NCBI GenBank assembly: GCA_025403435.1
Contig: CM046354.1
Location: 22,663,467 to 22,727,466, forward strand
Direction of reading: 5' to 3'
DNA length: 64,000 bases
From: Artocarpus heterophyllus
Lineage: Eukaryota; Streptophyta; Magnoliopsida; Rosales; Moraceae
A model generated the notes under the pieces. The model was not told the DNA's origin. It did not search any database and was given only the letters and a program-made list of their open reading frames with translations. Positions within the stretch are counted from its first letter, which is position 1. Each line of letters begins with the position of its first letter. The position numbers were made by a program, and so were the translations under genes. Shown here in pieces: positions 1 through 10,841 of the stretch.

Positions 1-161
1 GAATTGAAGAGAGAGATGGTGGAAATGTAAAGAGGCAAAGCTTTTGAAAGAGGCGCTCTTCCTCGTCCTTTTGGTTTGGTTTTGAAACGGTGTGTTTTTA
101 CGTCATTGCCCCTCACTCCTTGTTATTATTTTGGGGAATTTAAACCAAAAAATTAAAAAAG

Positions 162-235
162 TGGTCCATGCAGGTATCGAACCTGCGACCTTCGCGTTAT
201 TAACACGCTGCTGTAACCCACTGTGCCAAGGGTTA
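162..235 (-). pseudogene. Decayed tRNA-Ile(AAT)-like sequence
   Basis: On the minus strand the 3' half reads like a cytosolic tRNA-Ile. There is a T arm around GGTTCGATACCTGC, an anticodon loop TTAATAA placing AAT at the anticodon, and a recognisable D arm. The 3' acceptor strand (ATGGACC plus discriminator A) has no good partner: the bases where the 5' strand should lie pair at only about three of seven positions, and the top of the anticodon stem has a mismatch. This looks like a pseudogene or tRNA-derived repeat rather than a working gene. Confidence 0.6.
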
Positions 236-1353
236 GTTACTGTTTCTCTCTAATGCATACTAATAATTTTTTAAGTAATAATAAGCTTTTCAATATCCCC
301 ATAAAAGTTTTTTTTCCAAATTAATTAATGTCACTTTTAAGAAAACTAGAAGGTACCATACTTTAATTGTTAGTAAATATCAAATCTCTTAAAAAGTTTT
401 CTTTTTTTTTTTTTTGAAATCATTGAAACCTAAAAATATCCCCATAATTTAAAAAGAAGTCCCTAAAAAAAGCCTTTCCCCTCGCACGCTCCCTGAAAAT
501 CTTAACAATTTTGCTACAAAAGTACCATAACTACAATAATAGCTAAACTCTAGTATCATTAGTGTATCAATTAAAAGTTTAAAGGCTAAGATGAGACGAT
601 AGTTTTCCCTTTCAGCCATTTCCAACCCATTACTTAAAAATAGAATTGTTTCTGCACCAAAATGGTGCAATTTTACACCAAATTTTATCTTCATCTCCAA
701 TCTATAAACTTCAAATGTTACTCTAAAAAGAATATTCCCTTTATCTTCTATTTTTTAATATAATATTATATTTAATTATTTAACCAACCCTTAAAAATGG
801 TAATTTTATTAATGGCATTTAATTAAGTAAAATATTACGTTACATTAATTTAAACATTATATTACATAAACTAGAATAAGTGAACAAAACATTACCTTTA
901 ATAATAATGTTAATCAAACAAATGTAGTTTATTTTAGTTTGAACGTAATTCTTATAGCTGTTTATATTTTAATGTTTGTGTTTTTTTTTTTAAAGGAAAT
1001 GTTTGTATTTCTTACATTACATATTAATTTTATTAGTTTATTATAAATGTCATCATAAAATATTAATAATAATAATAATAATCTTAATAAAAAAAAATTG
1101 GTGATAATCATAAAGGCCGAAGCTGCAATTAACCGTAGAATGGCCCATTAGGATTCCAGTAGATCATTAATACCGATGCTAAGAAGATCAATTGGGAGTA
1201 TTCATTAAGTAGACCTTTTTATTTATTATTATTGTTTTTTTTTTTTTTGGAAATGTAGAACTTTTTATTTAGGAGAACAAAAAGAGTTTTCTTTCTTCTT
1301 GTAAAATATAAGGATTAAGAATTATTAAAGGCATTATGAAAATCAATTCAAAA
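236..1353. other. AT-rich intergenic DNA, no gene seen
   Basis: Strongly AT-rich sequence with A/T runs and a short (AAT)n stretch near 1065-1082. No exon-like reading frame, domain or repeat boundary was recognised. Confidence 0.6.
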
Positions 1354-1362
1354 TTCACTAAA

Positions 1363-1864
1363 GAGTAAATTGTCATGTTAGTCTTTAATATTTCACGAAT
1401 ATAAATATTTGGTTCTTAATTTTTTTATTCATCTAGCTCAAACCTTTCACTTTTGTTTCTAAAAGACTATTTTAACAGCCAAACCGTTAAGTTTGTCTAT
1501 TAAAAATTCTTATATATCAACTTTTATTTAAAATTACTGAATCACTCTTCAGAATAATAAATACATTAAAAATTAAGAATAAATCACAGCCATTGATTTG
1601 ATTTTTACACAAAAACTTAAAAATCAAAAAACAAAAACAAAAAACCAACAGTACTTCTAAAAAAAACTCTCGTCGCCGCCCCCCCCCGTACGGGCAACCC
1701 ATCTTCGTGCGCACCTCACATGACCCTCTTTTCCACAGATGTTCATTAAATTAGTTTCTCAGTAATAAAAATGAAAGGTCTAAGTCAGTTGAATAAAAAA
1801 TATATATATTGAGGACTAAATGTTTGTGTTCGTAAAAGGTTGGAGACTAATATGACGATTTACC
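1363..1864. mobile_element. Mutator-like MITE with 9-bp target duplication
   Basis: The 502-bp element is bounded by imperfect terminal inverted repeats: the left end starts GAGTAAATTGTCATG and the right end, reverse complemented, starts GGTAAATCGTCATA. Similarity continues for about 50 bp. It is flanked by an exact 9-bp direct repeat TTCACTAAA (1354-1362 and 1865-1873), the size made by Mutator-family transposases. There is no transposase frame, so it is non-autonomous. A C-rich run with CGCCG lies inside near 1675-1695. The class follows from TSD length and long inverted repeats; the exact family is unknown. Confidence 0.75.
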
Positions 1865-1873
1865 TTCACTAAA

Positions 1874-2704
1874 TAATAGTAAAGATAAATAAATTGGGAC
1901 AAAATAGTGATTTTATTTTATGGAACTCGTAAAGCATGCCTTAGTTATCATGTTAAAATATTTTTTTTCCTCTCTCTAATTGGAGTTGGATGTTCAAAAT
2001 CTTAACCTCAATGTCAAAGCCAGCACAATGGGTTTAGCTATGTCATAATAATAATTCGACATAAACAAAAAAAATATGTTATGCCCTTTGCACATGAAGT
2101 TAGAAGGAAATATACAACACTGGTTGTTTATGACACCAAAAAGGAAGAGAACAATATTCTAATGTAGAAGAATTCATCTCCATAACTTTTAATGAATGAA
2201 ATGCCAGCAAAAGGAGACGTGCAAACATGAATATAACAATTATTCATCTTATCAGCTTGATAGGTACAGATTGGCAGCCACAAGACAATATATATATATA
2301 CAGACACACACAGAGAGAGATTAAGTAGAATTTCGAGTGTAATTCTCTAATTATTTGCTAGAGCAAATTGATGTTAAAATAAAATACCTAGAGGAGGAGG
2401 GGGAAAAAAAAGGTGATGAGTACCCAAGTATTTGGAATATGTATGCATATATGGAGACATGATATATTGTTGCATGAAGTGAAGTTTCAATAAGTAACAA
2501 ACAAAACATAAAAACTAAAAATTAATATTGACATAATGTTAACGCCAGGTACTCTCTGACCAAAGTAGTACAAAATACTCGGTTTATGTCTTTTGGCATA
2601 AATTTGCAAAATCTGCTTTTCTATAATGTAAGTATTTAATAAATTAATTAATTAATTAAAAAAATCCCAATTCCTACTTCCTAATAGCTATACAATCAAG
2701 CCGA
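1874..2704. other. AT-rich intergenic DNA with a mixed microsatellite
   Basis: No coding signal was recognised. A compound microsatellite of TA, CA and GA dinucleotides lies near 2290-2322, and (TAAT)n-like sequence near 2638-2660. Confidence 0.55.
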
Positions 2705-2712
2705 CCAGCAGT

Positions 2713-3243
2713 TAGGACTGTACAAAAAAACCGAAAAACCGAAACCGATCGAAACCGTCTGAAGAACTGCTTGAGAAAAGACCGAAAAAATCGGCTTCAT
2801 GAAAACCGAATAAGTTCGGTTCGGTTAACCGAACTGAATCTGTTGTGAGCTGTTCGGTTTCGGTTTTGACTTCTTATAAACCAAACCGAACCGAATCAAA
2901 ACCGAATCCCTATTCTACTCCAAAGCTAAATAATATTTTTTTTAGCTTATTTTGGTTCGGTTATAGTATTTTTTTTAGCACCATTTCAAAAAGAACCTAA
3001 ATAATACACAATACATTGTACTATTTTAGTATTTCTTAAAAAAAAAATGTGGTAAACTGATAGTACGCTTCTTGTATACCATTAGATAACATTTTCACAA
3101 AACCGACCATAAACGGTCGGTTAACCGACCGAATACTCTTGGTATGCGGTGCGGTTTCGGTTTTGCGATTCTAAAAACCGAAAGTTGCGGTTCGGTAACC
3201 GAATCGACCAAAACCGATGAAACCGAACCGAAGAACACGCCTA
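2713..3243. mobile_element. Non-autonomous hAT-type transposon with 8-bp target duplication
   Basis: The 531-bp element has short terminal inverted repeats: the left end is TAGGACTGT and the right end, reverse complemented, is TAGGCGTGT. A perfect 8-bp target duplication CCAGCAGT lies at 2705-2712 and 3244-3251. Both ends are packed with subterminal copies of AACCGAA/TTCGGTT in both orientations (2730-2900 and 3100-3235), the kind of clustered motif bound by hAT transposases. The middle is AT-rich and has no transposase. The 8-bp TSD and TAGG-type ends are the basis for the hAT call. Confidence 0.8.
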
Positions 3244-3251
3244 CCAGCAGT

Positions 3252-3689
3252 CAGGAGCACATTTCATGGTTGTTTATTTATTTATTAGATTTTGATACAA
3301 TGGTTTTATTAAAAAGTTGAAAATGAGTACAAGAGAAAGAGGACATGGAGTCCACCGGAAATCCATTACCTCATTCACCCTGAAAGGATCACACTCCAAA
3401 CTTGTTTTTACAGATTGTTACCACAATATAAGAACACAAGAAGAGATTTTACTAAAAGTGCACAAAAGAATTTTGCACAAACACAAATGTAATTTTCAAA
3501 TAGGATTTCATAATTTAGAAAAAAGAAAATTGTAGAAATTCCAAAACAGCATACACAGAATTATGAGGGGAGAATCAATATACTCACCCATTGAGTGGGA
3601 CCATCAACAAGGGCATTTAGAGGATCATCATGCACCCAAGCAAGGTTTAACTCTCAATAAAATAAATAAATAAACCATATAACATATAT
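3252..3689. other. Intergenic DNA, no gene recognised
   Basis: A 72-codon open frame (3317-3535, +) resembles no family I know and has no supporting signals. The rest is AT-rich with a short (AATA)n run just before the next element. Confidence 0.5.
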
Positions 3690-4353
3690 GTTGTTGTGGG
3701 ATATCTCGACGGCCCAAAGCCTAAAGGGCGAGGTAAAGGCCCAACGTAGCCTAAATAGAATCACAGTCGAGATAACCTTAGAGCTTGTCTCTCTAGAAAG
3801 AAGTCGAGGCTAAACTAACCTCGTACTATCTGCTTGTTAGTGCATCCCCCACTTCCAGACAGATAAGGGTGGGTGAGGCCGACAGTTGAGACAATATGCC
3901 TAGAAACAAGGCCACTAGCAAAAGATTCAAAGCACTTTTGAGCGTATAGTGGCACCATGCGCGAATATCATGGCTTGGCATGAAACACAAAGACTCTTGT
4001 CTCCATTATCATTATTTTAATGACTCTCCCACAAAAGCTTCAAGGCTATATATGGGAGAGATGGAGACGAGTGGATGGGTGGGACTCGAGATCATTGTAA
4101 TCATAGAAAACATCTCTCCCCCTTTCTCTAAACCACTTTCTTCTTTTCCCTTTTCTGGTGAATTGTATTGTTTATGAACATCCGATAAGAACATACACTA
4201 TAGTGGACGTAGCTCATTTTAGAGTGAACCACTATAAATCTGTGTCTCCATTTTTACCTCTTCTTAAATTATTACTTCATTAAACAGCACACACCATGAG
4301 TGATTGTGAGGATTATCGTAAAGATTATTATTGATTAAGTTCTAGCATCAACA
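3690..4353 (+). repeat. Probable 5' LTR of the truncated gypsy element
   Basis: The region starts TGTTGTGG and ends ATCAACA, immediately before a sequence that could be a decayed primer-binding site (ATGGGTGCTAGG). It is less AT-rich than its left flank. With no second LTR in the window, both ends are inferred from TG...CA and position only. Confidence 0.4.
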
Positions 4354-5049
4354 ATGGGTGCTAGGAGGAGGACTTTTATCTTTGAAGAGCAGACCACCAG
4401 CATTACCGGATAACCAACAATCATCATAGTGACAACTTGCACCAATCGTACCGGAGCCAACACCAATAACTTTATCACCTAAGGAGGTGCCATAATCGTT
4501 GGAGGTGGTGGAGGAGCAAGGAGAGGAAGACAACCCTCGAGAACCACCTTGTTAGAGTAGAAGTTGGACAGGATAAACAGGTTGCTCGAGCAAATCTTAG
4601 TGGCCCTGGTTGGTCTTTAAAAGGGTAGCCATCCAAGTGATGACCTGGAAGACCTAAGGAACTTTCTAGTAGCCAAAAAGACGGCTGGGGTAACTCGAGG
4701 GAACCAACGAGACTGAGGGTGGTCGGCAGGGGAAGACCAACTCAAGAGGTAGCCGTGAATGAAGGAGAATAGTAAAGCAAGCTCAGCTTCAAGAAGCCGA
4801 CCTGTTGAATTAGCAAAGGCGAGACATAGGTCTGCCTCCTCTCCGTCACAAACGCGATGCTAGACCAGAAGCGCCCACAGCAAACGTGCAGGCAACTTAT
4901 AGGACCACCTTAGAAAAAAAGATCTAAGGGATCATCCACGCGAGAAAAGAGCTGCGTCTATAGGAAATGATCCCAACGAGGTCGACCAGCCAGTTGAAGA
5001 CCAACCAACAAATAGCCAACTAGTCGATCCAAGTGCAATAGCTTAGTAG
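4354..5049 (+). other. Gypsy leader and 5' gag remnant
   Basis: Lies between the probable LTR and the first readable gag frame. No continuous frame survives. Purine-rich, moderately GC-rich composition matches the following gag, so it is probably leader plus decayed gag N-terminus. Confidence 0.4.
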
Positions 5050-5666
5050 GTGAGCCAACAAATCCAGACAGTATTGGGAATCCCAACGGACGAGATAAAA
5101 TGGCTAGTGAATCGCATTAGGAACTTGGAGGAAAAACTCAATGTACACCACAAGAAAGAGATAAACTATACGACCCCGTTTTCACCTTTCATTATGGGGC
5201 TACCTCTTCCAAAGAGGTTTAAGCCTCCACAAATGACACCGTATGAAGGACTTATAAATTCAGACGATCAAATCAGATCTATGAGTCACACAGAAAACTC
5301 TATGGAGTTTCGTAAGAAATCATATGCAAGGATTTCAGCCAGACCCTCTCAGGACCAACAAGAAGGTGGTTCAGAATATTGAAGGTAGGGAGCATAACCT
5401 ATTTTCAAGATTTAAAAATAGCCTTCCTCAACCAATTTGTGGGCTTAAGAGCTCTACCACCAGCCAAGGAGAAAATGAGTTTCCTAACTCAAAGGCCAAA
5501 TGATTCTCTGAAAGATTGGCTTGTGAGATTAACTAGAGAAGTGGCTACAATAGGTGGAGTCTTAGAAGATGTTGCTCTCATGGGGGCATTAAGTAGCATG
5601 CAAACTGACATTCCTTTTAAGGATGATCTCGACCGAAAGGGACCAAAAGATATCGAGAATTCCTAG
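5050..5666 (+). pseudogene. Degenerate gypsy gag
   Basis: Two overlapping frames (5050-5382 and 5379-5666) together cover part of a retrotransposon gag. The second contains the typical block FLNQFVGLRALPPA followed by QRPNDSLKDWLVRL, matching the retrotrans_gag capsid domain. A frameshift near 5380 joins them. Downstream to about 6430 only short broken frames with gag-like character remain, and no clear CCHC zinc knuckle was found. In a working element Gag forms the cytoplasmic particle that packages the RNA; this copy cannot make it whole. Confidence 0.65.
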
Positions 5667-6439
5667 AGAAAGCCAAAGGTTACATTAATTAAGAGTAGGT
5701 CAAGAGTCAGGCCTTCAGAAAGTTGATGTAGAGTGGTAGTAGTAGTGCCTAACCTCCAAGGGATAGAGGTGAAAGGAGAGCAAACCCTCAGGGGTAGAAA
5801 AGCTTAAGGCTGTCTGTCTATGACCCCTCGACGAGTTCCTCAAGATGAGTGGTTATCATAGATAACGGCAAGTGGCAAAGGCTGGAAGTCAACAAAGGTC
5901 GACCTCAACAAAGGTATAACAATTTCCACAGCCTTATTAGACCCATTGATGACATCTACCAACAGATTAGCGATCAACCCTACCTCCAGCGTCCACCACC
6001 GATGAGATCAAACCTAGACAAAGCAGAACTAGTCCAAGTATTGTAGGTTCCATGGCGATGTGGGACATTACACAAGTAAGTGTGTAAGCCTGAAGGATGA
6101 GATAAAGAAGCTCATAAGGGAAGGTCGGTTGTAGGAATATAGGGCAAATAGGAACAAGAGGAACAAAAAGGGAAATGGTCGCCTGAATAATAGAAGGAAT
6201 GATGCACTTTGACGCAAGGAGATCAATGACCTAATGAAGATAATTTAATCGCTGGTGTGATTTGCACAATTTACAAGGGACCATACCGTGGTGATGACTC
6301 GCAAAGATGTCAGAAGAACTATACCTGAGAGGTGAAAGAAAGCTTGAAGTACAAGTGCCAGAATGTGTCAACAAGCAGGCCTGCCAAAATGCTGAGATAT
6401 AAAGGAATAAAGATTACTTTTCAGAGGCAGATGCCCATA

Positions 6440-7751
6440 GGGTCCATTTTCTACACAATGAGCTTTGGTGGTCGAGGCGATGATTGAAAACTACACTATG
6501 TGCCGAATCCTAGTGGACAATAGCAGTTCTGTCAACATCATCTCTTTAGATTGCCTGAGCAAGATGGGGATGTCGTTGGGCCAAACGACGCCTAACTCAC
6601 GGCCACTATATGGGTTTGATACCCAAGGGAACAATTATGCTTCTAGTCACAATTGGAAAGAAACCAAGGACGAAAATAATCATGTCCAACTTCCTTATGA
6701 TAAAAGGCAGAGACCAATATAACATAGTGAAAGAGAGGCCCAGATTGAGGGCCTTGAAGGCCATAACCTCCATTTATCACCAAAAAGTGAAGTTTCCTAC
6801 CACCCAAGGAATGGGCAAGATGAGGGATAATTAGTCTGTGTCCAAGCAAACCTGCTTCGACGCCATCCACACTTATGCCAACCCCAAAAGGATGGAAATG
6901 AGAATAGTAAGTGGACCCGTAGTAGAAGACTTAGACCTAAGGCTGAAGGAAGAGGTAACCAGCATAGAATCTGCTGATGGTTTGATGGAAGTAACCGTAG
7001 ATGGGTATGACCCCTCTAAAGTTTTTAGGATTGGGTCAGAGCTAAATAAGAAAGAAACGGATGAGCTTTGGAGGTTCCTCAGCAAGAATCTTGATGTGCT
7101 TGCATGGACCCACGAATACATGGAAGGGATTGACCTAGAGGTTGCCTATTATCACCTCAATATTGACCACAGTTATCCCCCAAATAGACAAAAGAGGCAA
7201 CCATTAAACCCCAAAAAATATGAGGCACTTAAGGAAGAGGTTGATAAGCTAGAAAATAACAAGTTTATCAGGGAATTACATTACCCCAACTAGATTTCTA
7301 ATCTCGTCCTTGTCAAAAAGCCAATGGAAAGTGGAGAATGTGCATCGACTTTAGCGATTTGAACAAGGCTTGCCTAAAAGACAGTTTCCCTCGACCCTGA
7401 ATAGATCAATTGGTCGACACCACTATTAGGTATGAACTGTTAAGCCTCATGGATGCTCACTCGAGCTACAACCTAACCCTTATGCATCCACGAGAGCAAG
7501 AGCATACCTCTTTCATTGCAGATAAAGGGTTGTATTGTTATCTCATCATGCCTTTTAGACTAAAGAATGCTAGGGTAACATACCAGAGTTTGGCGAATAA
7601 AATGTTTGCTAGGCAGATTGGAAAAACAATAGAGGTATATCTGGACGATATGTTAGTTAAATTTGTGAAGGTGACCTGTCACATTGCTTATCTAGATGAA
7701 ACATTCAATATTTTGAGGAATTATAAGATGAAGCTCAACAACCCCAACCCC

Positions 7752-7786
<35 letters not shown>

Positions 7787-7926
7787 TATAGTGTGGATTC
7801 GGTGTAGCATCGGGGAAGTTTCTAGGATTTATGGTTAGCATGCGAGGAATAAAGGCTAACCCAGAAAAAATCCAGGCCTTGCTAGATATGGAGGCCCCTC
7901 AAAAGCCTAAAGGAGTACAGAAGCCT
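6440..7926 (+). pseudogene. Degenerate gypsy pol: protease, spacer and partial reverse transcriptase
   Basis: The protease active region (ILVDNSSSVNII, near 6508-6545) keeps the catalytic Asp but has Ser where Gly is usual. The frame 6838-7293 is the PR-RT spacer (VFRIGSELNKKETDELW) and runs into the RT start (NRQKRQPLNPKKYEALKEEV). After a stop at 7291 the RT continues with IDFSDLNKACLKD, then in frame 7410-7838 with LMDAHSSYN and the catalytic YLDDM (near 7640-7652). A 34-nt C run interrupts the RT at 7753-7786, after which the frame resumes with SGKFLGFMVSMRGIKANPEK. No RNase H or integrase follows. Confidence 0.75.
7753..7786. repeat. 34-bp poly(C) tract inside reverse transcriptase
   Basis: An uninterrupted run of 34 C replaces the few bases expected in the gypsy RT between the KLNP and SGKFLGF blocks. 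It is either a real homopolymer expansion seeded by CCCCAACCCCACC or an assembly fill artefact. Confidence 0.9.
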
Positions 7927-8206
7927 AGGTTTTCTCAAGTGGTTGGAAGGAGAGTCATTAGAGAAAAAACTATATGATGTATGATCACCTGCATTCTGAT
8001 CATGGAAAAAGAATAACAAGGAAGACCAGTTGGTTAAGGCTCTTCCAGAATGTTCTTCTCAAGTCGATATTTCTTCAGTCTTTGGTATATAAAAGAGGTA
8101 TGTAAGATCTTTTATTAAATTATGTATTTAGCATGTCAAACTTGTTATTTGAAAAAGAATTTGATTTAAAAATTTTTAAAACTCTGCTGCGTATCATTTT
8201 CCAACA
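7927..8206 (+). mobile_element. 3' fragment of an Angela-like copia LTR
   Basis: The last ~280 bp match, in the plus orientation, the 3' end of the copia LTR family also seen at 14219-23686, 24605-28877 and 62775-64000. Shared blocks include GACCAGTTGGTTAAGGCTCT, a GGTATATAAAAGAGG segment and the terminal CCAACA at 8206. The first ~1.6 kb of the LTR is absent. The left edge coincides with the loss of the gypsy RT, so this junction marks a deletion or recombination after insertion. Confidence 0.75.
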
Positions 8207-8226
8207 ATGTTTCATTCCTCCCTTTT

Positions 8227-9078
8227 TTGCCTTCTCTCATCCTTATTTTTTCCTTTTATCATTTTTTTACTTTTTTTTATCTTTCCACTTTTTCATTTAA
8301 ATTTTTAGTGTTTTAGATCTTTATATAGAAAAAATTAAAAGAAATTTTAGATATTTGTATAAAAAAAAGGGAAATTATACTAAATAGCATAGTTTCAATT
8401 CTTCATGTAAGTAAATAACACTTTCAAAAATATTTAAATACATAGTATTTTTAAAATCACGTGCTGTTTTTAAATACTTGAATTTTTAATTTTATCTTTG
8501 CCTTTTTCTTTTTCTCTTTTTTTTTTTATTTTTATTTTTCATTATCTCGTTATTGCTTCACGTTTTCTCTCTAGTTTATTAAAAGAGCTACTAGCTACTT
8601 GTCCATTGGATGACACGTGGGAAATGTCCCCCACAAGTTATTATTTTAAAACTTTTTTGTTCTTTTTTTTTTCCCTCTTTTCTTCTCTTTTTTGGTTTCT
8701 GCTATTATTTTTCATCCCCCTTTTTTTTTTTGCCTTCTCTCATCCTCATTTTTTTCCCTTTTATCATTTTTTTTTACCTTTTTTTTCATCTTTCCACTTT
8801 TCATTTAGATTTTTAGTGATTTAGATCTTTATACACAAAAATTAAAAGAAATTTTAGATATTCGTATGAAAAAGGAAAATTGCACTAAATAGCACAATAT
8901 CAAATCTTAATGTAAGTAAATAACACACTTTCAAAAATATTAAATATATAACATTTTTAGAATTACATGCTCTTTTTAAATACTTGAATTTCTAATTTTA
9001 TCTTTTTCTTTTTCTTCTTTTTCTTCTTCTCTTTCTTTTCGTTTTTATTTTTCGTTATCTCATTGTTGTTTTGTGTTT
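8227..9078. repeat. Direct duplication, two ~345-bp copies
   Basis: Copy 1 (about 8227-8573) and copy 2 (about 8731-9078) align end to end. Shared blocks include TGCCTTCTCTCATCCT, AGATCTTTATA followed by AAATTAAAAGAAATTTTAG, ACTAAATAGCA and TAAGTAAATAACAC. They are separated by ~158 bp that is not duplicated. The open frames in this T-rich DNA encode only Phe/Leu/Ser-rich low-complexity peptides and are not genes. Confidence 0.75.
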
Positions 9079-10268
9079 TTCTCTATGTTATTTCTACCAA
9101 AATAAACTTTGTTTTAATCTAAGTGGGTCATTTGTTAAATATTACTATATTTTGGTTTATTTATTTTTATCCCAATAAAAGATAATCTAAATCCCTCCTT
9201 TTCCTTTTTGGAACCCCTAAAGGCCCAAGCCCGTCTTGATCCAAAGCAGATTCCCACGCTACAAGGCGTTTGATCATTTCTCATCTGGCCCTATCTTGAG
9301 TAAAAATGCACTACTACCCCGTTGTCGTTTTCTGGAAAAACTTTCTTTAACAAAGTTGTTCTACTCTCTATGATCTATAACTTTGATGTATTGTCTGAGC
9401 TCTAATTCTATGTCTAAGTGATCTGTTCTTCAAAAGACATTTTTATGTGTAAAAAGGGTATTTTAGGCAGTTTTTCACGAACTTGTTACTTTTGGTAATT
9501 TCATTCCAGAACCTACAAGTTAGTTACAAATCACCCCCATTGATAATTGTCTAAATTTTTTTTATAGAAGTTGAAATGTTATTTTCACATAGGTTGTCAA
9601 TCAATGATATGTATGATCATTTTAATATATTTACTTCAATTTTAATGTGATTAAGATCTTAAATCAATGTTTTACTAAAGTATTAAGTTTTAAATTGACT
9701 TTGTTTTTCATACAAATTTGGGTTAAAATTCATAAAAAAGAGACATTTTATGTCCTTAACTAACAATACATTCAAAAATTACATATCAATTTTTGTCAAA
9801 AAATATCACACAATGATCAATGCGGTTGGTTCGCAACAAATTTGTAATTTTAAGGGGAAGGTTATGAAAATTAAAAGTTTAGAGAGGTATTGTATAGAGA
9901 GAGAGTATATGTAATAAAAAAAGTTTACTTTCTTCATTAGAAATGGATTGGATGTAACTGTGAGTTGTTTTTGTGTATCTAACTTTCTTTATCATGTTTT
10001 TGACCTTACATAAACATGTATAGCCATAAAAGAAAAACATATTTACATTAATTTTGTTTTATGTCAGACTTTATCTAGACAAAATGATCAATGCCAAAAT
10101 CCATGGCTGGTTCTTCTTGCACGCTCCAGTTACGTCTTTATGGGGAGCTTCGAATTTATCTTCGTTTGGTATTTGAGTGGCCTAAAAATTAAGACCGTTT
10201 GGTTTAGTAGCTGTAGGGATTTGTGTGGAATAGATCTTTGGGGAAAGATTTTCAAGCCATTGGAATTG
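9079..10268. other. AT-rich intergenic DNA, no gene seen
   Basis: A slightly GC-richer patch at 9225-9330 was read on both strands and resembles nothing I know. The rest is AT-rich with no conserved coding signal. Confidence 0.5.
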
Positions 10269-10421
10269 GCTCTGTTTGGTTTCGTTCTCAAAATTTTTGA
10301 AAATATTTTCGCACATTTTTTGAATTAAAAATTTTAAAAACACTCTCAGTACAATTTTAAAAAATTTTTCATTTTTAAAACAAAAATATTTTTACCTACT
10401 TTAAAAGCAGTATCAAATTGT
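10269..10421. mobile_element. Small PIF/Harbinger-like MITE, family B copy 1
   Basis: This ~153-bp sequence starts GGCTCTGTTTGG and matches the reverse complement of the element at 33092-33247 along its length, including the block AAATTTTAAAAACACTCTCAG. Its right end is degraded. CTGTTTGG-type ends are typical of PIF/Harbinger-like MITEs. Confidence 0.55.
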
Positions 10422-10841
10422 CAAAATTAATACCATTGTTTTTACCCCTTTGGTTAAAAGAGTCATCTGCATCCCCACACATGACAAAATGATAAAACAC
10501 ACATTAATAAAACCATAAACCTTGCTTCAACAAAAATATCTTTTTTACTTGAATATCCTCTGGTACGAGGATATCTCAAACACCAGCTGTCAGCCTATGT
10601 CTTGCCAATCAAGCTGTCTTACTTTAAAGAAAAATGCTTAGAGACATTACCGGTGTAAAGCACCATCGCTAATAAAAAATAAACCTCATCTGTGGTTATC
10701 ATATTATGAGACCCATATTCTATTAATAGATAGTGCTTAATACCACCGGCGCCTTACAGCAATACTTTACTTACTTTACTTTAAATTGTCTTAGTTTCTT
10801 CCCCTGCAATCACAAAAACAAGATCATACATAACAAGTAAA
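10422..10841. other. Intergenic DNA with a weak inverted repeat
   Basis: No gene seen. ACCGGTGTAAAGCAC near 10650 and GTGCTTAATACCACCGG near 10733 form an imperfect inverted pair, possibly another decayed MITE, but no target duplication was found. Confidence 0.4.

Larger units (their letters stand above)
3690..7926 (+). mobile_element. Truncated Ty3/gypsy retrotransposon (Tat/Ogre-like)
   Basis: A plausible 5' LTR is followed by a degenerate gag, an aspartic protease and the first two thirds of a reverse transcriptase, all on the plus strand and in gypsy order. RNase H, integrase and the 3' LTR are missing: homology stops near 7926, where an unrelated copia LTR fragment begins. The protease wording (ILVDNSSSVNII) and the RT active site YLDDMLVK resemble the Tat/Ogre side of Ty3/gypsy, but the lineage call is tentative. 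Many stops and frameshifts show it is dead. Confidence 0.75.

Noticed and set aside
8498..8824. 108-codon open frame rich in Phe, Leu and Ser
   Set aside because: Product of T-rich low-complexity DNA within a duplicated repeat; no domain or splice context.
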